Assembly: GCF_902859805.1 (NCBI RefSeq)
Contig: NZ_CADIKC010000001.1
Location: 1,426,001-1,490,000, forward strand
Origin: Paraburkholderia sediminicola
GTDB lineage: Bacteria > Pseudomonadota > Gammaproteobacteria > Burkholderiales > Burkholderiaceae
Length of the DNA: 64,000 nt
Reading direction: 5' to 3'
This document shows positions 36,034 to 46,130 of this stretch, in pieces; the stretch's first letter is position 1; each line of letters begins with the position of its first letter. Position numbers and translations under genes: made by a program. The notes beneath the pieces are model-generated. The model did no database searches. It was not told where the DNA came from and worked only from the letters and a program-made list of their open reading frames with translations.

Positions 36034-36065
36034 AAAAAAACGGCGCCCAAGGGCGCCGTTTTTTC
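36034..36065. terminator. Bidirectional terminator
   Basis: ACGGCGCCC pairs with GGGCGCCGT around AA, flanked by seven As on the left and six Ts on the right. It serves both the 193-residue gene and the convergent hpnB. Confidence 0.92.
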
Positions 36066-36093
36066 GTCTGATCAATCGCTGAGCACGCGCGTC

Positions 36094-37266
36094 TCAGCGC
36101 TCCTGCACCGGCGCCTGCACCCGCGCTTTCCATTGGCCGCCCTTGCCGCGCCAGTAACGCACCGCAGACGCGAACGTCGCGCCGACATAGAACAGCGCCA
36201 CCAGCGGCAGAAACGGGGCCCACAGCGGCGAGCGACGGTAGTAGCTGAGCATCGGCGCGTACGCGCAGCACATGAGCGCCCAGGCAAGCCACGCGGGCGC
36301 GCCCTGAGGACCGAGCACCAGCGCGGCCACTGGCGGCATCAGGTAGATGATCGTCATGCCCAACAGCGTGCCGGCCAGCAGCAGCGGTGAGTAACGCAAC
36401 TGGGTAAAGGCCGTGCGCGCGATCATGTTCCAGATCTCACGCCAGCTATCGTAAGGACGCAGTGACACGCTGCGCGCCGCCACATCGAGACGGATCGGAT
36501 GACGCCCCGTGCCGCGATGCTTGATACGCGCGGCGAGGCTGCAATCGTCGATCAGTTCGGCGCGAATCGACTCGATGCCGCCCGCTTCCTCGAGCGCGCT
36601 GCGGCGCACCAGCATGCAGCCGCCCGCTGCCGCAGCCGTGCGGTTGCGCGGGTTGTTGACCCACGAAAACGGATACAGTTTGGCGAAGAAGAACACGAAG
36701 GCCGGAATCAGCGCCTTCTCCCAGAACGAATCGCAGCGCAGACGGACCATCAGCGAGACGAGGTCGCGCTTTTCCGCATCCGCACGGGCGACGAGTTGCG
36801 CGACGGCGTCGGCGGGATGGCCGATGTCGGCGTCGGTGAGCAGCAGGAAATCGGCAGGCAGGCCAAGCGTGCGCACTGCCTCGATACCTTGCGACTGCGC
36901 CCACACCTTGCCGGACCAGCCCGGCGGCAGCGGCTTTGCGCTCAGCACCGTCAGGCGATCAGGGCATTGCAGTTGCAACGCGGCCGCGCGAGCGGCGTCG
37001 GCGGTGCCGTCAGTGCTGTGGTCGTCGACCACGATCACGTGAAATTCGCCCGGATAGTCCTGTTCGAGCAGGGTGGTGACCGCTTGCGCGATCACGTCGA
37101 CTTCATTGCGTGCCGGCACCACGGCGGCGACCGCCGGCCATGTTTCGCGCGGTTCAAGCGTGAGCGGCGCGGCGGGCCGCGCCCGCCAGAAACCGCCGCG
37201 CGCAAACAGCAACACACACCAGATCAGCAGGGAAAGACACGAAAGAAGAAACAGAACCACCGCCAT
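36094..37266 (-). CDS. hpnB: Hopanoid-associated glycosyltransferase HpnB
   Basis: A 390-residue membrane-bound family 2 glycosyltransferase. It has an N-terminal hydrophobic anchor, a GT-A domain with AVVPARNEVDVI, VVDDHSTDGTAD and TDADIGHPAD (metal-binding Asp pair), then several C-terminal membrane segments. HpnB is the hopene-associated glycosyltransferase of these clusters; its exact acceptor is not settled. Its ATG overlaps the hpnC stop by one base (TAATG), so the two are coupled. Confidence 0.9.
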   Translation of the reverse strand: MAVVLFLLSCLSLLIWCVLLFARGGFWRARPAAPLTLEPRETWPAVAAVVPARNEVDVIAQAVTTLLEQDYPGEFHVIVVDDHSTDGTADAARAAALQLQCPDRLTVLSAKPLPPGWSGKVWAQSQGIEAVRTLGLPADFLLLTDADIGHPADAVAQLVARADAEKRDLVSLMVRLRCDSFWEKALIPAFVFFFAKLYPFSWVNNPRNRTAAAAGGCMLVRRSALEEAGGIESIRAELIDDCSLAARIKHRGTGRHPIRLDVAARSVSLRPYDSWREIWNMIARTAFTQLRYSPLLLAGTLLGMTIIYLMPPVAALVLGPQGAPAWLAWALMCCAYAPMLSYYRRSPLWAPFLPLVALFYVGATFASAVRYWRGKGGQWKARVQAPVQER

Positions 37267-38132
37267 TAAGCATTGCCCTCAAGTGAACCGGCTGCTACGC
37301 CGACGCGCCGCGACAGGCGCATCACCACAGTGCGTACCGCGACGACGCACCAGTCAAATGTGTTGAGTACCGGCCGCTCGCGAAACACGTCGTAGCCGGC
37401 CTTTTCGATCCGTTCGAGGATCCGCAAACCGCCGTGGATGGCGCCGCACAGCTCGATCCCCAGACGCCCAGGTATCCGCAAAGCGAGCGGCGCGCCACGT
37501 ATCAGCGTGGTCCGCACGAACGAAATTTCGTAGGCCATCAGCTTCGTCCAGGCATCGTCGACGACACCTCGCGCAATCTGCGCCTCGGTCACGTTGAAGC
37601 GCCGCATATCCGCGAGCGGCAGATACACGCGGTCTTTTTCCCAGTCGGCGGCGACGTCCTGCCAGAAACTGATCAGTTGCGAAGCCGTGCAGATCGCATC
37701 GGCGTCGGCGAGATTCTCCGGCGTGGCGGCGCCCACCAGATGCAGCATCAACTGCCCGATCGGGCTTGCCGAGTGGCGGCAATAGTCCAGCAAGGCGGAG
37801 CGGTCCGCGTAACGACGGGTGTCGATGTCCTGACCGCAGGCGTGGAGCAGATCGTAGAACGGCGCGAGCGGCAGTTTATACTGCGCGATCACGCCGGCAA
37901 GCTTGCCGAACAGGAGCGGGTGCACGGGCGCCGCGCGCCGCTCCGCTACCGCGTCGAGGCCGGCGCGGAAGTCGGCGAGGCGGGCATGCCGCTCGGCCGG
38001 GCTCCAGTCGCCCTCATCGGCGATGTCGCCGGCGGTGCGGACAACCTGATAGATAATGCCGATAGGCGCGCGCAGCGCCTTTGGCAGCAACACGCTCGCG
38101 ACCGGAAAATTTTCGTATTGATCGACGTCCAT
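37266..38132 (-). CDS. hpnC: Squalene/hydroxysqualene synthase HpnC
   Basis: A 288-residue trans-prenyltransferase-like enzyme that in the HpnCDE route converts presqualene diphosphate to hydroxysqualene. The N terminus DQYENFPVASVLLP is typical. The second Asp motif is intact (FWQDVAADWEKDRVYLP), but the first reads RTAGDIADEGD, so the leading Asp of DxxxD is Gly. ATG 38132 fits the family N terminus; starts further upstream would add an unrelated extension. It is cotranscribed with hpnB. Confidence 0.87.
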   Translation of the reverse strand: MDVDQYENFPVASVLLPKALRAPIGIIYQVVRTAGDIADEGDWSPAERHARLADFRAGLDAVAERRAAPVHPLLFGKLAGVIAQYKLPLAPFYDLLHACGQDIDTRRYADRSALLDYCRHSASPIGQLMLHLVGAATPENLADADAICTASQLISFWQDVAADWEKDRVYLPLADMRRFNVTEAQIARGVVDDAWTKLMAYEISFVRTTLIRGAPLALRIPGRLGIELCGAIHGGLRILERIEKAGYDVFRERPVLNTFDWCVVAVRTVVMRLSRRVGVAAGSLEGNA

Positions 38133-38465
38133 CCAGCGAGCCTCGAAACCTTTTTGTAATGCGGCAGCCGATACGTACCGCAGGACCACGTAGTTTAAGG
38201 GTTCCGCCAAACCAGTGCAGCGTGTAATCATTGCCACCTGCGCCACGCGGGCGGCGCCGGCCAGCGGCCGGCAGTGCGGCGCGGTCCCAACACCCTGGCG
38301 GGCGCGCCAAAGCAAAGCCGGCCTGATAGCGTTAGAATGCGCGTTTGGTTTTGCTGTACCGGCTGGTCGCCGGGGCTCAAGACGTCAACTAAATAGATGA
38401 TCGCGGCGATAAAGTCATAGTTACCGACTTCTTCGAAACCCGCGTCAGTCGGAGTTCGCCAATTT

Positions 38466-39410
38466 ATGCGAGTCATCCTTGCTCAGCCCCGCGGCTTTTG
38501 TGCGGGTGTTGTACGTGCAATCGAGATCGTCGATCGCGCGTTACAGCAACACGGCGCGCCCGTGTATGTTCGCCACGAGATTGTTCACAATCGCCACGTG
38601 GTGGATAACCTGCGCCAGAAAGGCGCGCGCTTTGTCGAAGAACTCGATGAGGTGCCGCACGGCGCCGTGGCGATTTTCAGCGCACACGGTGTCGCGCAAA
38701 CTGTCGAGCGCGACGCGGAACAGCGCGGCCTCGACGTGCTCGACGCGACCTGCCCGCTCGTGACCAAAGTCCACGTGCAAGGGCGCCAATATGTGGCGGC
38801 GGGTCGTACGCTGATCCTGATCGGCCATGCGGGCCATCCGGAAGTGGAAGGCACGATCGGCCAGATTCCCGGCAAGGTGCTGCTGGTGCAAAGCGAGGCT
38901 GAAGTCGCGCATCTGGACCTGCCGCTCGATACGCCGCTTGCGTACGTCACGCAGACCACGCTGTCGGTCGACGACACACGTGGCATCATCGATGCCCTGC
39001 TGCGCCGTTTCAGCGACATCGTCGGTCCCGACACGCGCGACATCTGCTACGCCACGCAAAACCGTCAGGCGGCGGTGCGCGAACTGAGCAAAGAGGTCGA
39101 AGTGCTGCTGGTGGTAGGCGCAACCAACAGTTCGAACTCGAACCGGCTGCGTGAGATCGGCAGTGAAACCGGCGTGGCGAGTTATCTCGTCGCCGACGGT
39201 TCGGAAGTGAAGCCGGAGTGGTTTGCGAACGTGCAGACCGTCGGCATCACGGCTGGTGCTTCAGCACCGGAAGAGATGGTAATGAATGTAATCGATGCGC
39301 TGCGCGCATTGGGGCCTGTCGATGTCACGACGATGGCAGGCCGTGAAGAGAAAGTCGAATTCAAGTTGCCATCGAAACTGATGCAACCACTCGCTGCACG
39401 CGAAGTTTAA
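38466..39410 (+). CDS. ispH: 4-hydroxy-3-methylbut-2-enyl diphosphate reductase
   Basis: A 314-residue iron-sulfur enzyme with the three cluster cysteines C12 (PRGFCAGVV), C96 (DATCPLVTK) and C194 ([10 protein letters not shown]) and the EIVHN and SAHGV active-site motifs. It makes IPP and DMAPP in the last step of the MEP pathway. Placed 10 bases before hpnH, it is likely a second, hopanoid-dedicated copy that raises isoprenoid supply; the housekeeping copy would lie elsewhere. Confidence 0.92.
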   Translation: MRVILAQPRGFCAGVVRAIEIVDRALQQHGAPVYVRHEIVHNRHVVDNLRQKGARFVEELDEVPHGAVAIFSAHGVAQTVERDAEQRGLDVLDATCPLVTKVHVQGRQYVAAGRTLILIGHAGHPEVEGTIGQIPGKVLLVQSEAEVAHLDLPLDTPLAYVTQTTLSVDDTRGIIDALLRRFSDIVGPDTRDICYATQNRQAAVRELSKEVEVLLVVGATNSSNSNRLREIGSETGVASYLVADGSEVKPEWFANVQTVGITAGASAPEEMVMNVIDALRALGPVDVTTMAGREEKVEFKLPSKLMQPLAAREV

Positions 39411-39420
39411 GGAGGACATC

Positions 39421-40581
39421 TTGTCTATTCCGCTGCTACAGAAAGTCCGGGTTGGCGCATACATCATGCGTCAGCATCTCTCTGGCAACAAACGCTACCC
39501 GCTCGCCTTGATGCTGGAGCCGCTGTTCCGCTGCAATCTTGCCTGCAATGGCTGCGGCAAGATCGACTATCCGGATCCCATCCTGAATCAGCGTCTGTCG
39601 CTCGAAGAATGCCTTGGCGCAGTCGACGAATGCGGCGCACCGGTCGTTTCGATTGCAGGCGGCGAGCCGCTCCTGCACAAGGAAATGCCGCAGATCGTGA
39701 AGGGCATCATCGCGCGCAAGAAGTTCGTGTATCTGTGCACGAATGCGTTGCTGATGGAAAAGAAGATGGACGACTACGAGCCGAATCCGTACTTCGTCTG
39801 GTCGGTTCACCTGGACGGCGATCAGCAGGCGCACGATCACTCGGTGTCGCAGGAAGGCGTGTACGACAAGGCTGTCGCCGCCATCAAGGAAGCAAAGCGC
39901 CGCGGTTTCCGCGTGAACATCAACTGCACGTTGTTCAACGACGCCGTGCCGGAACGCGTCGCCGCGTTCTTCGATACGCTGGGCCCGATGGGCGTGGACG
40001 GCATCACCGTCTCGCCGGGTTACGCGTATGAACGCGCGCCGGATCAGCAACACTTCCTGAACCGCGACAAGACCAAGCAACTGTTCCGCGAAATTTTCAA
40101 GCGCGGCAACAACGGCAAGAACTGGTCGTTCAGCCAGTCGGGCATGTTCCTCGACTTCCTGGCCGGCAATCAGACGTACGAGTGCACGCCCTGGGGCAAC
40201 CCGGCGCGTACCGTGTTCGGCTGGCAGAAGCCGTGCTACCTGGTCGGCGAAGGCTACGTGAAGACCTTCAAGGAATTGATGGAAACCACGGAGTGGGAAA
40301 AGTACGGTACGGGCAACTACGAGAAGTGCGCGGACTGCATGGTGCACTGCGGCTTTGAAGCGACCGCCGTGATGGATACGGTGGCGCACCCGTTGAAGGC
40401 ACTGAAGGTCAGCCTGCGCGGCCCGAAGACTTCGGGTGCCTTCACCAAGGATATTGCTTTGGATAAGCAGCGTCCGGCTGAGTACGTGTTCTCGCGACAC
40501 GTCGAGATCAAGCTCGAGGAAATCGGGCGTGCTGGAAAGGGCAAGAAGGTGCAGACGGCGGCTTCCGCTTCCGCACACTAA
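39421..40581 (+). CDS. hpnH: Adenosylhopane synthase HpnH (radical SAM)
   Basis: A 386-residue radical SAM enzyme that attaches the adenosyl group of SAM to hopene, the first step toward extended hopanoids. The cluster motif is CNLACNGC (CxxxCxxC), followed by the SAM-contact SIAGGEPLLH. The start is a TTG at 39421 with a strong GGAGGACATC site; the next residues SIPLLQKVRVGAYIM match the family N terminus. It follows ispH by 10 bases and ends at a strong terminator, so ispH-hpnH form one unit. Confidence 0.92.
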   Translation: MSIPLLQKVRVGAYIMRQHLSGNKRYPLALMLEPLFRCNLACNGCGKIDYPDPILNQRLSLEECLGAVDECGAPVVSIAGGEPLLHKEMPQIVKGIIARKKFVYLCTNALLMEKKMDDYEPNPYFVWSVHLDGDQQAHDHSVSQEGVYDKAVAAIKEAKRRGFRVNINCTLFNDAVPERVAAFFDTLGPMGVDGITVSPGYAYERAPDQQHFLNRDKTKQLFREIFKRGNNGKNWSFSQSGMFLDFLAGNQTYECTPWGNPARTVFGWQKPCYLVGEGYVKTFKELMETTEWEKYGTGNYEKCADCMVHCGFEATAVMDTVAHPLKALKVSLRGPKTSGAFTKDIALDKQRPAEYVFSRHVEIKLEEIGRAGKGKKVQTAASASAH

Positions 40582-40632
40582 GCGCTGTGCCTGGGGCGGT
40601 TTTATCCGCTCCGTGAAGTACATATCCGGTAG

Positions 40633-40673
40633 AAAAAAAGCGCGGTGGCCTGATTGCCACCGCGCTTTTTTTT
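40633..40673. terminator. Bidirectional terminator between hpnH and hpnM
   Basis: GCGCGGTGGC pairs with GCCACCGCGC around a 6-base loop, with seven As on the left and eight Ts on the right. It closes both convergent transcripts. Confidence 0.93.
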
Positions 40674-40697
40674 GCGCTGTTATATGTCAGCCTGCGG

Positions 40698-41303
40698 TCA
40701 GCCCGCGCTTCGTGCGTTATGCGCAGTCAGAAACTTGATCAGCCCGTCCACGCCGCCCTTGGAAATCTGATCGGCGAACTGCGTCTGATACACCTGGATC
40801 AACCAGGCGCCCATCATGTTGATGTCGTAAATCTTCCAGCCGTTCGCGCCCTTGGTCATCCGGTAATCGATGGCGTCATCGCCGCCATTACTGAGCACAT
40901 GCGACTGCACCACCAGGTCCTTGGAGCCGGCCGCCACATTGACCGGCAAGAACTTGAACTTCACGTCCTGATCCCGCAACTGCGACAGCGAGGCGGCGTA
41001 CGTGCGCACCAGCAGCAACGTAAACTGGTCATATAGCTGCTTCTGCTGCTCGGGAGTGGCCGTGCTCCATGCCTTTCCTACCGCGATCCGCGTGGTTCGC
41101 TGAAAGTCGGTAGCCGGCACGAAGCGCGTTTGAACCAGCTCGGTGATCTTCGCCATATCGCCACCGCGCGCCTGCGGATCGGCCTTCATCGCGGCCACCG
41201 TGCCTTCAACGGCACTCTTCACCACCGCATCAGGCGCGCTTTGCGCATAGGCCGCAGTAGACACCACGGCCGCAGCCAGAAAAGCAGACAGATAACGTTT
41301 CAT
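40698..41303 (-). CDS. hpnM: Hopanoid-associated MlaC-like periplasmic protein HpnM
   Basis: A 201-residue exported protein of the MlaC/Ttg2D family. The signal peptide ends at AAYAQ. The mature part has VQTRFVPATDFQRTTRIAVG, QLYDQFTLLLVRTYAASL and NGWKIYDINMMGAWLIQVY, all MlaC features that form a lipid-binding pocket. HpnM is thought to carry hopanoids or phospholipids across the periplasm. It is divergent from hpnN, and a minus-strand TATACT box at 41373-41378 may be its promoter. Confidence 0.85.
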   Translation of the reverse strand: MKRYLSAFLAAAVVSTAAYAQSAPDAVVKSAVEGTVAAMKADPQARGGDMAKITELVQTRFVPATDFQRTTRIAVGKAWSTATPEQQKQLYDQFTLLLVRTYAASLSQLRDQDVKFKFLPVNVAAGSKDLVVQSHVLSNGGDDAIDYRMTKGANGWKIYDINMMGAWLIQVYQTQFADQISKGGVDGLIKFLTAHNARSAG

Positions 41304-41516
41304 ACGCTCGCCAAAACCCCAGGAAGTAAGCGCCGGCAGGCTCGCAAGCCCGCAGCTAAAGCAAGATAGACCAGTATACCGATATTGCGTTCCCGCCCCC
41401 AGCCGCGCCGCCCGGGCGTCGTACTTGCTACCGAAGTGGAGCCGAGTCGCTCCGGCTCTGTATACTTGTGCACTTTCGTCAAAAACACCACTCGTGATAA
41501 GGCCACCTCCGCCTAC

Positions 41517-44132
41517 ATGCTGAAGTCATCTATCGTCCGTCTCGTCGCCTATTCGGTGCGCCATCCGTTACGGATCATCGCTCTGTCGCTCGTGCTCGCC
41601 GTTTTGAGCGGCTTCTACGTTGCCCATAATTTCAAAATCAACACCGATATCAGCAAGCTGGTCGAGACCGACAAGCAATGGTCCGCGCTCGAAAATGCGA
41701 TGGACGCGGCCTTCCCGGATCGCGGTCAAACCGTGCTGGTGGTCGTCGAAGCGCGTGCCCCGGAGTTTGCCGACGCCGCCGCCAGTGCCCTGACCGCCGC
41801 GCTCAAAGCCGATCCGAAGGAATTCGTCGCCGTCTCGCAGCCCGCCGGCGGCCCGTTCTTCGAACACAACGGCCTGTTGTTCCCGTCAACCGATGAGGTG
41901 ATGTCGACCACCTCGCAACTCGTCCAGTCCCGCCCGCTCGTCAATGCCCTCGCGCACGATCCGAGCCTGACCGGCCTTGCCGGCACGCTCACCACGAGCC
42001 TGTTGCTGCCGCTGCAACTGGGTCAGGTGAAGCTGGCCGACATGAGCCATTTGCTGTCACAGAGCGCAACCACGCTCGATCGCGTGCTGGCCGGCCAGCC
42101 GGCGGCGTTCTCGTGGCGCGCGCTGGTCGATAAGAGCGCTGCTACGGAACCGGCGCGCGCCTTCGTCACGGTGCAGCCGGTTGTGAACTACGACGCGCTG
42201 GAGCCGGGCGCGACCGCGTCGAAAGCGATCCGCGACACCGCCGCCTCGCTGCATCTCGATGCGCGCTATGGCGCCACGGTCCGCCTGACCGGCGAACAGC
42301 CTCTCGCGGACGAAGAATTCGCGTCGGTGCAGGACGGCGCCGTGCTCAACGGCATCGGCACCTTCATCGTCGTGCTGGTCATTCTGTGGCTGGCGCTGCG
42401 TTCGGGCCGCATGATCCTCGCCGTGTTCATCACGCTGTTCGTCGGGCTTGCGATCACCGCAGCGCTCGGCCTGCTGATGGTCGGCGCGCTCAACATGATT
42501 TCGGTCGCCTTCATGGTGCTGTTCGTCGGGCTCGGGGTCGATTTCGGCGTGCAGTTCGGCGTCAAATACCGTGAGGAACGTAATCGCGACGATCGCCTTT
42601 CCGCCGCGCTGATGCATACCGCACACAGCATCGGCGTGCCGCTGACGCTCGCTGCCGCGGCGGTTGCACTGAGCTTTTTCTCGTTCCTGCCGACGGCCTA
42701 TCGCGGCGTGTCTGAATTGGGCGAGATCGCCGGCGTCGGCATGTTCGTCGCGTACTTCACCAATATGACGCTGCTGCCGGCGCTGCTGAAACTCTTCAAC
42801 CCGCCGGGTGAGCCTGCCTCGCCAGGCTTCAAGCAACTCGCGCCTGTCGACGATTTCCTCGATCGTCACCGCAAACCGGTGCTGATCGGCACGCTCATCG
42901 TCGTGATCGGCGCGGCGCCTTTGCTGACGCATTTGCGCTTCGACTTCAACCCGCTGCATCTGAAGGACCCGCATACGGAATCCATGGCCACGCTGCTGTC
43001 GCTGAAGGATTCGCCGGAAGCGGCGGTCAACAACGTGCATGTGCTGGCGCCCACGCTTGCCAATGCGGATCAGAAGGCCACGCGTCTGCGCGCGCTGCCG
43101 GAAGTGGGCCGCGTGACCACGCTGAGCACCTTCATCCCGACCGAGCAACAGCAAAAACTGATGCTGGTGGCAAGCGCCGCGCAGCAACTGCTGCCCGCAC
43201 TGCAGCAACAGCCGGCGCCTCAAGCCACGGACGCGGTGCGCGTTGCCGCGTTAAAGCGCGCGTCGAACCAGCTCTCGCTCGCCGCCGACGATCACCCGGG
43301 TCCGGGCGCCGCCGAAGCCAAGCACCTGTCCACGACGCTGCAAAAGCTGGCCGCCGCCGATGCTGCCACGCGCGACCGCGCCGAAACCGCGATGTCCGAG
43401 CCGCTGCGCATCGCGCTGAAACAACTGGCGGATCTGCTGCAGCCGACCGAGATTACGCGCGACAACCTGCCCAAGGAGATTTCCACGAGCTGGGTTTCGA
43501 AGGACGGCCGCGCGCTGGTCGACATCGCGCCGAAGGTCAAACCCGGCACCGATCCCAACGATGACGCGATGCTCGCCCGCTTCGTCCACGCGGTGAAGAA
43601 AGCGGAGCCGAACACGATCGGCGGCCCGATTTCGATCCTGAATTCCGCGGACACGATCATCAAGGCGTTCCTGCAGGCCGCCGGCTGGGCTTTGCTGTCG
43701 ATTGCAATCCTGCTGTGGATTGCGCTGCGGCGCCTCAGCGATATGCTGCGCACCCTGGTTCCGCTGCTGGTGTCGGCACTGGTAACGTTGGAGTTGTGCG
43801 TGGTGTTCGGCATGCCGCTGAATTTCGCGAACATCATTGCGTTGCCCCTGATGCTGGGCGTCGGCGTAGCATTCAAGATTTACTTCGTCATGGCATGGCG
43901 CCATGGCCAGACCAGCCTTTTACAGTCAAGCCTCACGCATGCCGTGCTGTTCAGCGCGGCAACTACGGCGACGGCGTTCGGCAGCCTCTGGCTGTCGCAC
44001 CATCCAGGGACGTCGAGTATGGGACGCTTGCTGGCACTTTCGTTGTTTTGCACGCTGATCGGCGCAGTGGTGTTCCAACCGGTACTGATGGGCAAGCCGC
44101 GCCAACGTCGCGCGAAGCAGAAAGGAATATAA
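41517..44132 (+). CDS. hpnN: Hopanoid transporter HpnN (RND/MMPL superfamily)
   Basis: An 871-residue inner-membrane transporter with one N-terminal membrane helix, a large periplasmic domain, and two blocks of membrane segments (about residues 275-460 and 725-865). The RND signature [20 protein letters not shown] is in the first block. HpnN moves hopanoids toward the outer membrane. ATG 41517 is chosen as it opens the first helix; the longer in-frame extension covers promoter-like sequence. The gene is 2 bases before mlaA. Confidence 0.9.
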   Translation: MLKSSIVRLVAYSVRHPLRIIALSLVLAVLSGFYVAHNFKINTDISKLVETDKQWSALENAMDAAFPDRGQTVLVVVEARAPEFADAAASALTAALKADPKEFVAVSQPAGGPFFEHNGLLFPSTDEVMSTTSQLVQSRPLVNALAHDPSLTGLAGTLTTSLLLPLQLGQVKLADMSHLLSQSATTLDRVLAGQPAAFSWRALVDKSAATEPARAFVTVQPVVNYDALEPGATASKAIRDTAASLHLDARYGATVRLTGEQPLADEEFASVQDGAVLNGIGTFIVVLVILWLALRSGRMILAVFITLFVGLAITAALGLLMVGALNMISVAFMVLFVGLGVDFGVQFGVKYREERNRDDRLSAALMHTAHSIGVPLTLAAAAVALSFFSFLPTAYRGVSELGEIAGVGMFVAYFTNMTLLPALLKLFNPPGEPASPGFKQLAPVDDFLDRHRKPVLIGTLIVVIGAAPLLTHLRFDFNPLHLKDPHTESMATLLSLKDSPEAAVNNVHVLAPTLANADQKATRLRALPEVGRVTTLSTFIPTEQQQKLMLVASAAQQLLPALQQQPAPQATDAVRVAALKRASNQLSLAADDHPGPGAAEAKHLSTTLQKLAAADAATRDRAETAMSEPLRIALKQLADLLQPTEITRDNLPKEISTSWVSKDGRALVDIAPKVKPGTDPNDDAMLARFVHAVKKAEPNTIGGPISILNSADTIIKAFLQAAGWALLSIAILLWIALRRLSDMLRTLVPLLVSALVTLELCVVFGMPLNFANIIALPLMLGVGVAFKIYFVMAWRHGQTSLLQSSLTHAVLFSAATTATAFGSLWLSHHPGTSSMGRLLALSLFCTLIGAVVFQPVLMGKPRQRRAKQKGI

Positions 44133-44134
44133 GT

Positions 44135-45055
44135 ATGAAGAAGCTGCGAACCACTGTGCTGGCGCTGGCCGCCACCGGTCTCATCTCTGGCTGCGCGACC
44201 GGCCCCGACCGCAAACCTGGCGACCCGTTCGAACCGGCGAACCGCGTGATTTTCAATTTCAACGACGGTGTGGACCGCTTCATCGCCGTCCCGGTCGCCA
44301 AGGGTTACCAGAAGGTGACGCCGCAGCCGTTGCGCACGGCAGTGAGCAACTTCTTCTCGAATCTGGGCGACCTGACCAACGCCGCCAACAACCTGTTGCA
44401 ACTGAAGATCACGGACGCGACCGAAGATTTCGTGCGCTTCGCGTTCAACTCGACCTTCGGGCTCGGCGGCCTGCTCGACTGGGCGACGCCGGCCGGCCTA
44501 CCGAAACACCACCAGGACTTCGGACTGACGCTGGGCCACTGGGGCATTCCGTCGGGCCCGTACCTTGTCCTGCCGCTCTTTGGTCCGAGCACGGTACGCG
44601 ACAGCATGGGGTTGATCGTGGACGTGAAGTTCAACCCGTTGAACTACATCGAGCCGGCGGAGCGCAATCCGCTGTACGTGCTGCAGTTCGTGAGCGTACG
44701 TTCAGATCTGCTGGGCGCATCCAGCCTGCTGAATCAGGCCGCGCTGGACAAGTATTCGTTCGTTCGCGATGCCTACACGCAGCAGCGTAAGGCACGCCTG
44801 CGCGGCACCAGCGACAACGCCGCACCGCTCCCAACCTACGACGACCAGGACGACTCCGGCGCCGCCGCCCCCGCCAAGGGCGCATCAGGAGCCGCGGCAG
44901 GCGCCCCAGCGGGCGTCCCGAACTACACCGACCCAGGCGACACACCGAGCGCTCCAGCGGCGGCGCCTACTGCGGCGTCAGGCGCAATGACGCCGGCACC
45001 ACAAACCGCACCAACGGACAAGAAACCGCAGGAAGCAGCACCAGCAGTCCAATAA
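44135..45055 (+). CDS. mlaA: MlaA/VacJ lipoprotein
   Basis: A 306-residue outer-membrane lipoprotein. The signal ends in the lipobox LISGC (Cys20). The MlaA core contains DPFEPANRVIFNFND, NFFSNLGDLTNAANNLLQ, FGLTLGHWGIPSGPYLVLPLFGPS and RDSMG. The last 80 residues form an Ala/Pro-rich extension absent from the E. coli protein. MlaA removes mislocalised phospholipids from the outer leaflet. Coupling to hpnN suggests it works with hopanoid trafficking. Confidence 0.9.
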   Translation: MKKLRTTVLALAATGLISGCATGPDRKPGDPFEPANRVIFNFNDGVDRFIAVPVAKGYQKVTPQPLRTAVSNFFSNLGDLTNAANNLLQLKITDATEDFVRFAFNSTFGLGGLLDWATPAGLPKHHQDFGLTLGHWGIPSGPYLVLPLFGPSTVRDSMGLIVDVKFNPLNYIEPAERNPLYVLQFVSVRSDLLGASSLLNQAALDKYSFVRDAYTQQRKARLRGTSDNAAPLPTYDDQDDSGAAAPAKGASGAAAGAPAGVPNYTDPGDTPSAPAAAPTAASGAMTPAPQTAPTDKKPQEAAPAVQ

Positions 45056-45069
45056 GGGATGTGAGTCAG

Positions 45070-45100
45070 GCGTCCGGCGCGCTTTGCGCGCGCCGGACGC
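45070..45100. terminator. Long hairpin after mlaA without T run
   Basis: A 13-base perfect stem (45070-45082 with 45088-45100, starting GCGTCCGG) around TTTGC lies 14 bases after the mlaA stop. No T tract follows, so it may stabilise the mRNA end or act as a weak terminator. Confidence 0.5.
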
Positions 45101-45284
45101 ACCCCTGAAGAGCAGGCGGACGATATGCCTGACCAAACCAGACGGTTTTATGAAATACGTTTCGGCGCGCGCAGCGCCGCCGGAAGTATGACGCCCTTGT
45201 CACTGGCGCATGCAGGTGCACGAACCCAGATTCCAGATGCACCACTACCTGTAGCAGACCACGGGCCCCACTTAGCATTAGCGG

Positions 45285-45400
45285 TTTGAGCCGCTTTCTT
45301 TGCTTATCTTTCTTTGCGGCGGCAAAGAAAGTAAGTGCCGCCCCGCACAGGGGCAACGCTAATAGACCACTAACAAGACAAGGAAAGGCACCAAACCCAG
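45285..45400. repeat. Paraburkholderia-type intergenic repeat element
   Basis: This stretch holds CTTTCTTTGC and GCAAAGAAAG as perfect 10-base arms around GGCG (45308-45331). A GCCCC/GGGGC hairpin follows (45340-45354), and then an AACGCTAATAGACCACTAACAAGACAAGGAAAGGC tail in two parts. I recognise this wording from intergenic repeats scattered through Paraburkholderia genomes. It sits in the 346-base gap between convergent mlaA and hpnG, which otherwise holds only the long hairpin and a GC-rich stretch. Confidence 0.6.
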
Positions 45401-45401
45401 A

Positions 45402-46127
45402 TCAAGGAAAAGCCAAAACCCCCGCCTCCCCCACAGCATGCCGCGCCTGCACCAGCGAGGTCCGCGCCGCCCGCGCATCAACAGCCACCTGAATCAGCGC
45501 CGCAAGCTGCGAAGGCTGCCGCAACAACTCTCGCAAAATCGGCCCTAACGCCGTGGTGCCATCATCCCGCAAGCCAGCTGTAGCAGCGGATGGCAACGTC
45601 CGCCATGCCGGATCAACAACCGCCCGACAAACCGCAAACGGCACCCCATGCGCCGCAGCCGTCGCACCGGCAATATGCGACTCCATATCAACGGCCAAAG
45701 CACCCGTCGAGCGATGCAGCAAACGCTTGTCATCAGCGGTGACCAAAGGCGCGGTGACAGCGGCCATCACCCCACGCCGCAGGCGCGCCGCCAGCGGCCC
45801 TGTCGCCAGAGCGGCGGCAAACCTGTCAGCCCATGAGCGATCGGTCTCGAGCCGCCCAAACGGCCCATCGACAGCCTCACCGACGATCAGCGCTCCCGGC
45901 TCCAGATCAGGCGCCAACCCGCCCGCCGTCCCGAAACTAACGATCCCCGAGCAGCCCCGCGCAACCGCCGCGCTCAACGCCCGCTCCAGCAGATCGGCGC
46001 GAGCCGCGTAGACCACCTCGACGCCCTTGCCGCGCGCGATGCGCGCTTCGAACGCCATACCCGTCACCACGATCACCGGCGAGGTGTTGCGGCCGGCGTC
46101 GGCTGACAGCGTTGTCGAAAACGCCAT
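45402..46127 (-). CDS. hpnG: Adenosylhopane nucleosidase/phosphorylase HpnG
   Basis: A 241-residue nucleoside-phosphorylase-fold enzyme with GIVSFGTAGGLAP near the phosphate site, GALIVGE, and the base/ribose motif LAVDMESHIAG. HpnG removes adenine from adenosylhopane to give ribosylhopane on the way to bacteriohopanetetrol. It follows hpnF by 3 bases and is the last gene of the hpnDEFG operon. The C-terminal part is Ala/Arg-rich and variable. Confidence 0.88.
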   Translation of the reverse strand: MAFSTTLSADAGRNTSPVIVVTGMAFEARIARGKGVEVVYAARADLLERALSAAVARGCSGIVSFGTAGGLAPDLEPGALIVGEAVDGPFGRLETDRSWADRFAAALATGPLAARLRRGVMAAVTAPLVTADDKRLLHRSTGALAVDMESHIAGATAAAHGVPFAVCRAVVDPAWRTLPSAATAGLRDDGTTALGPILRELLRQPSQLAALIQVAVDARAARTSLVQARHAVGEAGVLAFP

Positions 46128-46130
46128 CCG

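Noticed and set aside
45066..45492. Small open frames such as MSRFLCLSFFAAAKK across the intergenic repeat
   Set aside because: They arise from the repeat element itself and are commonly mis-annotated as tiny proteins; no ribosome site or conserved function.
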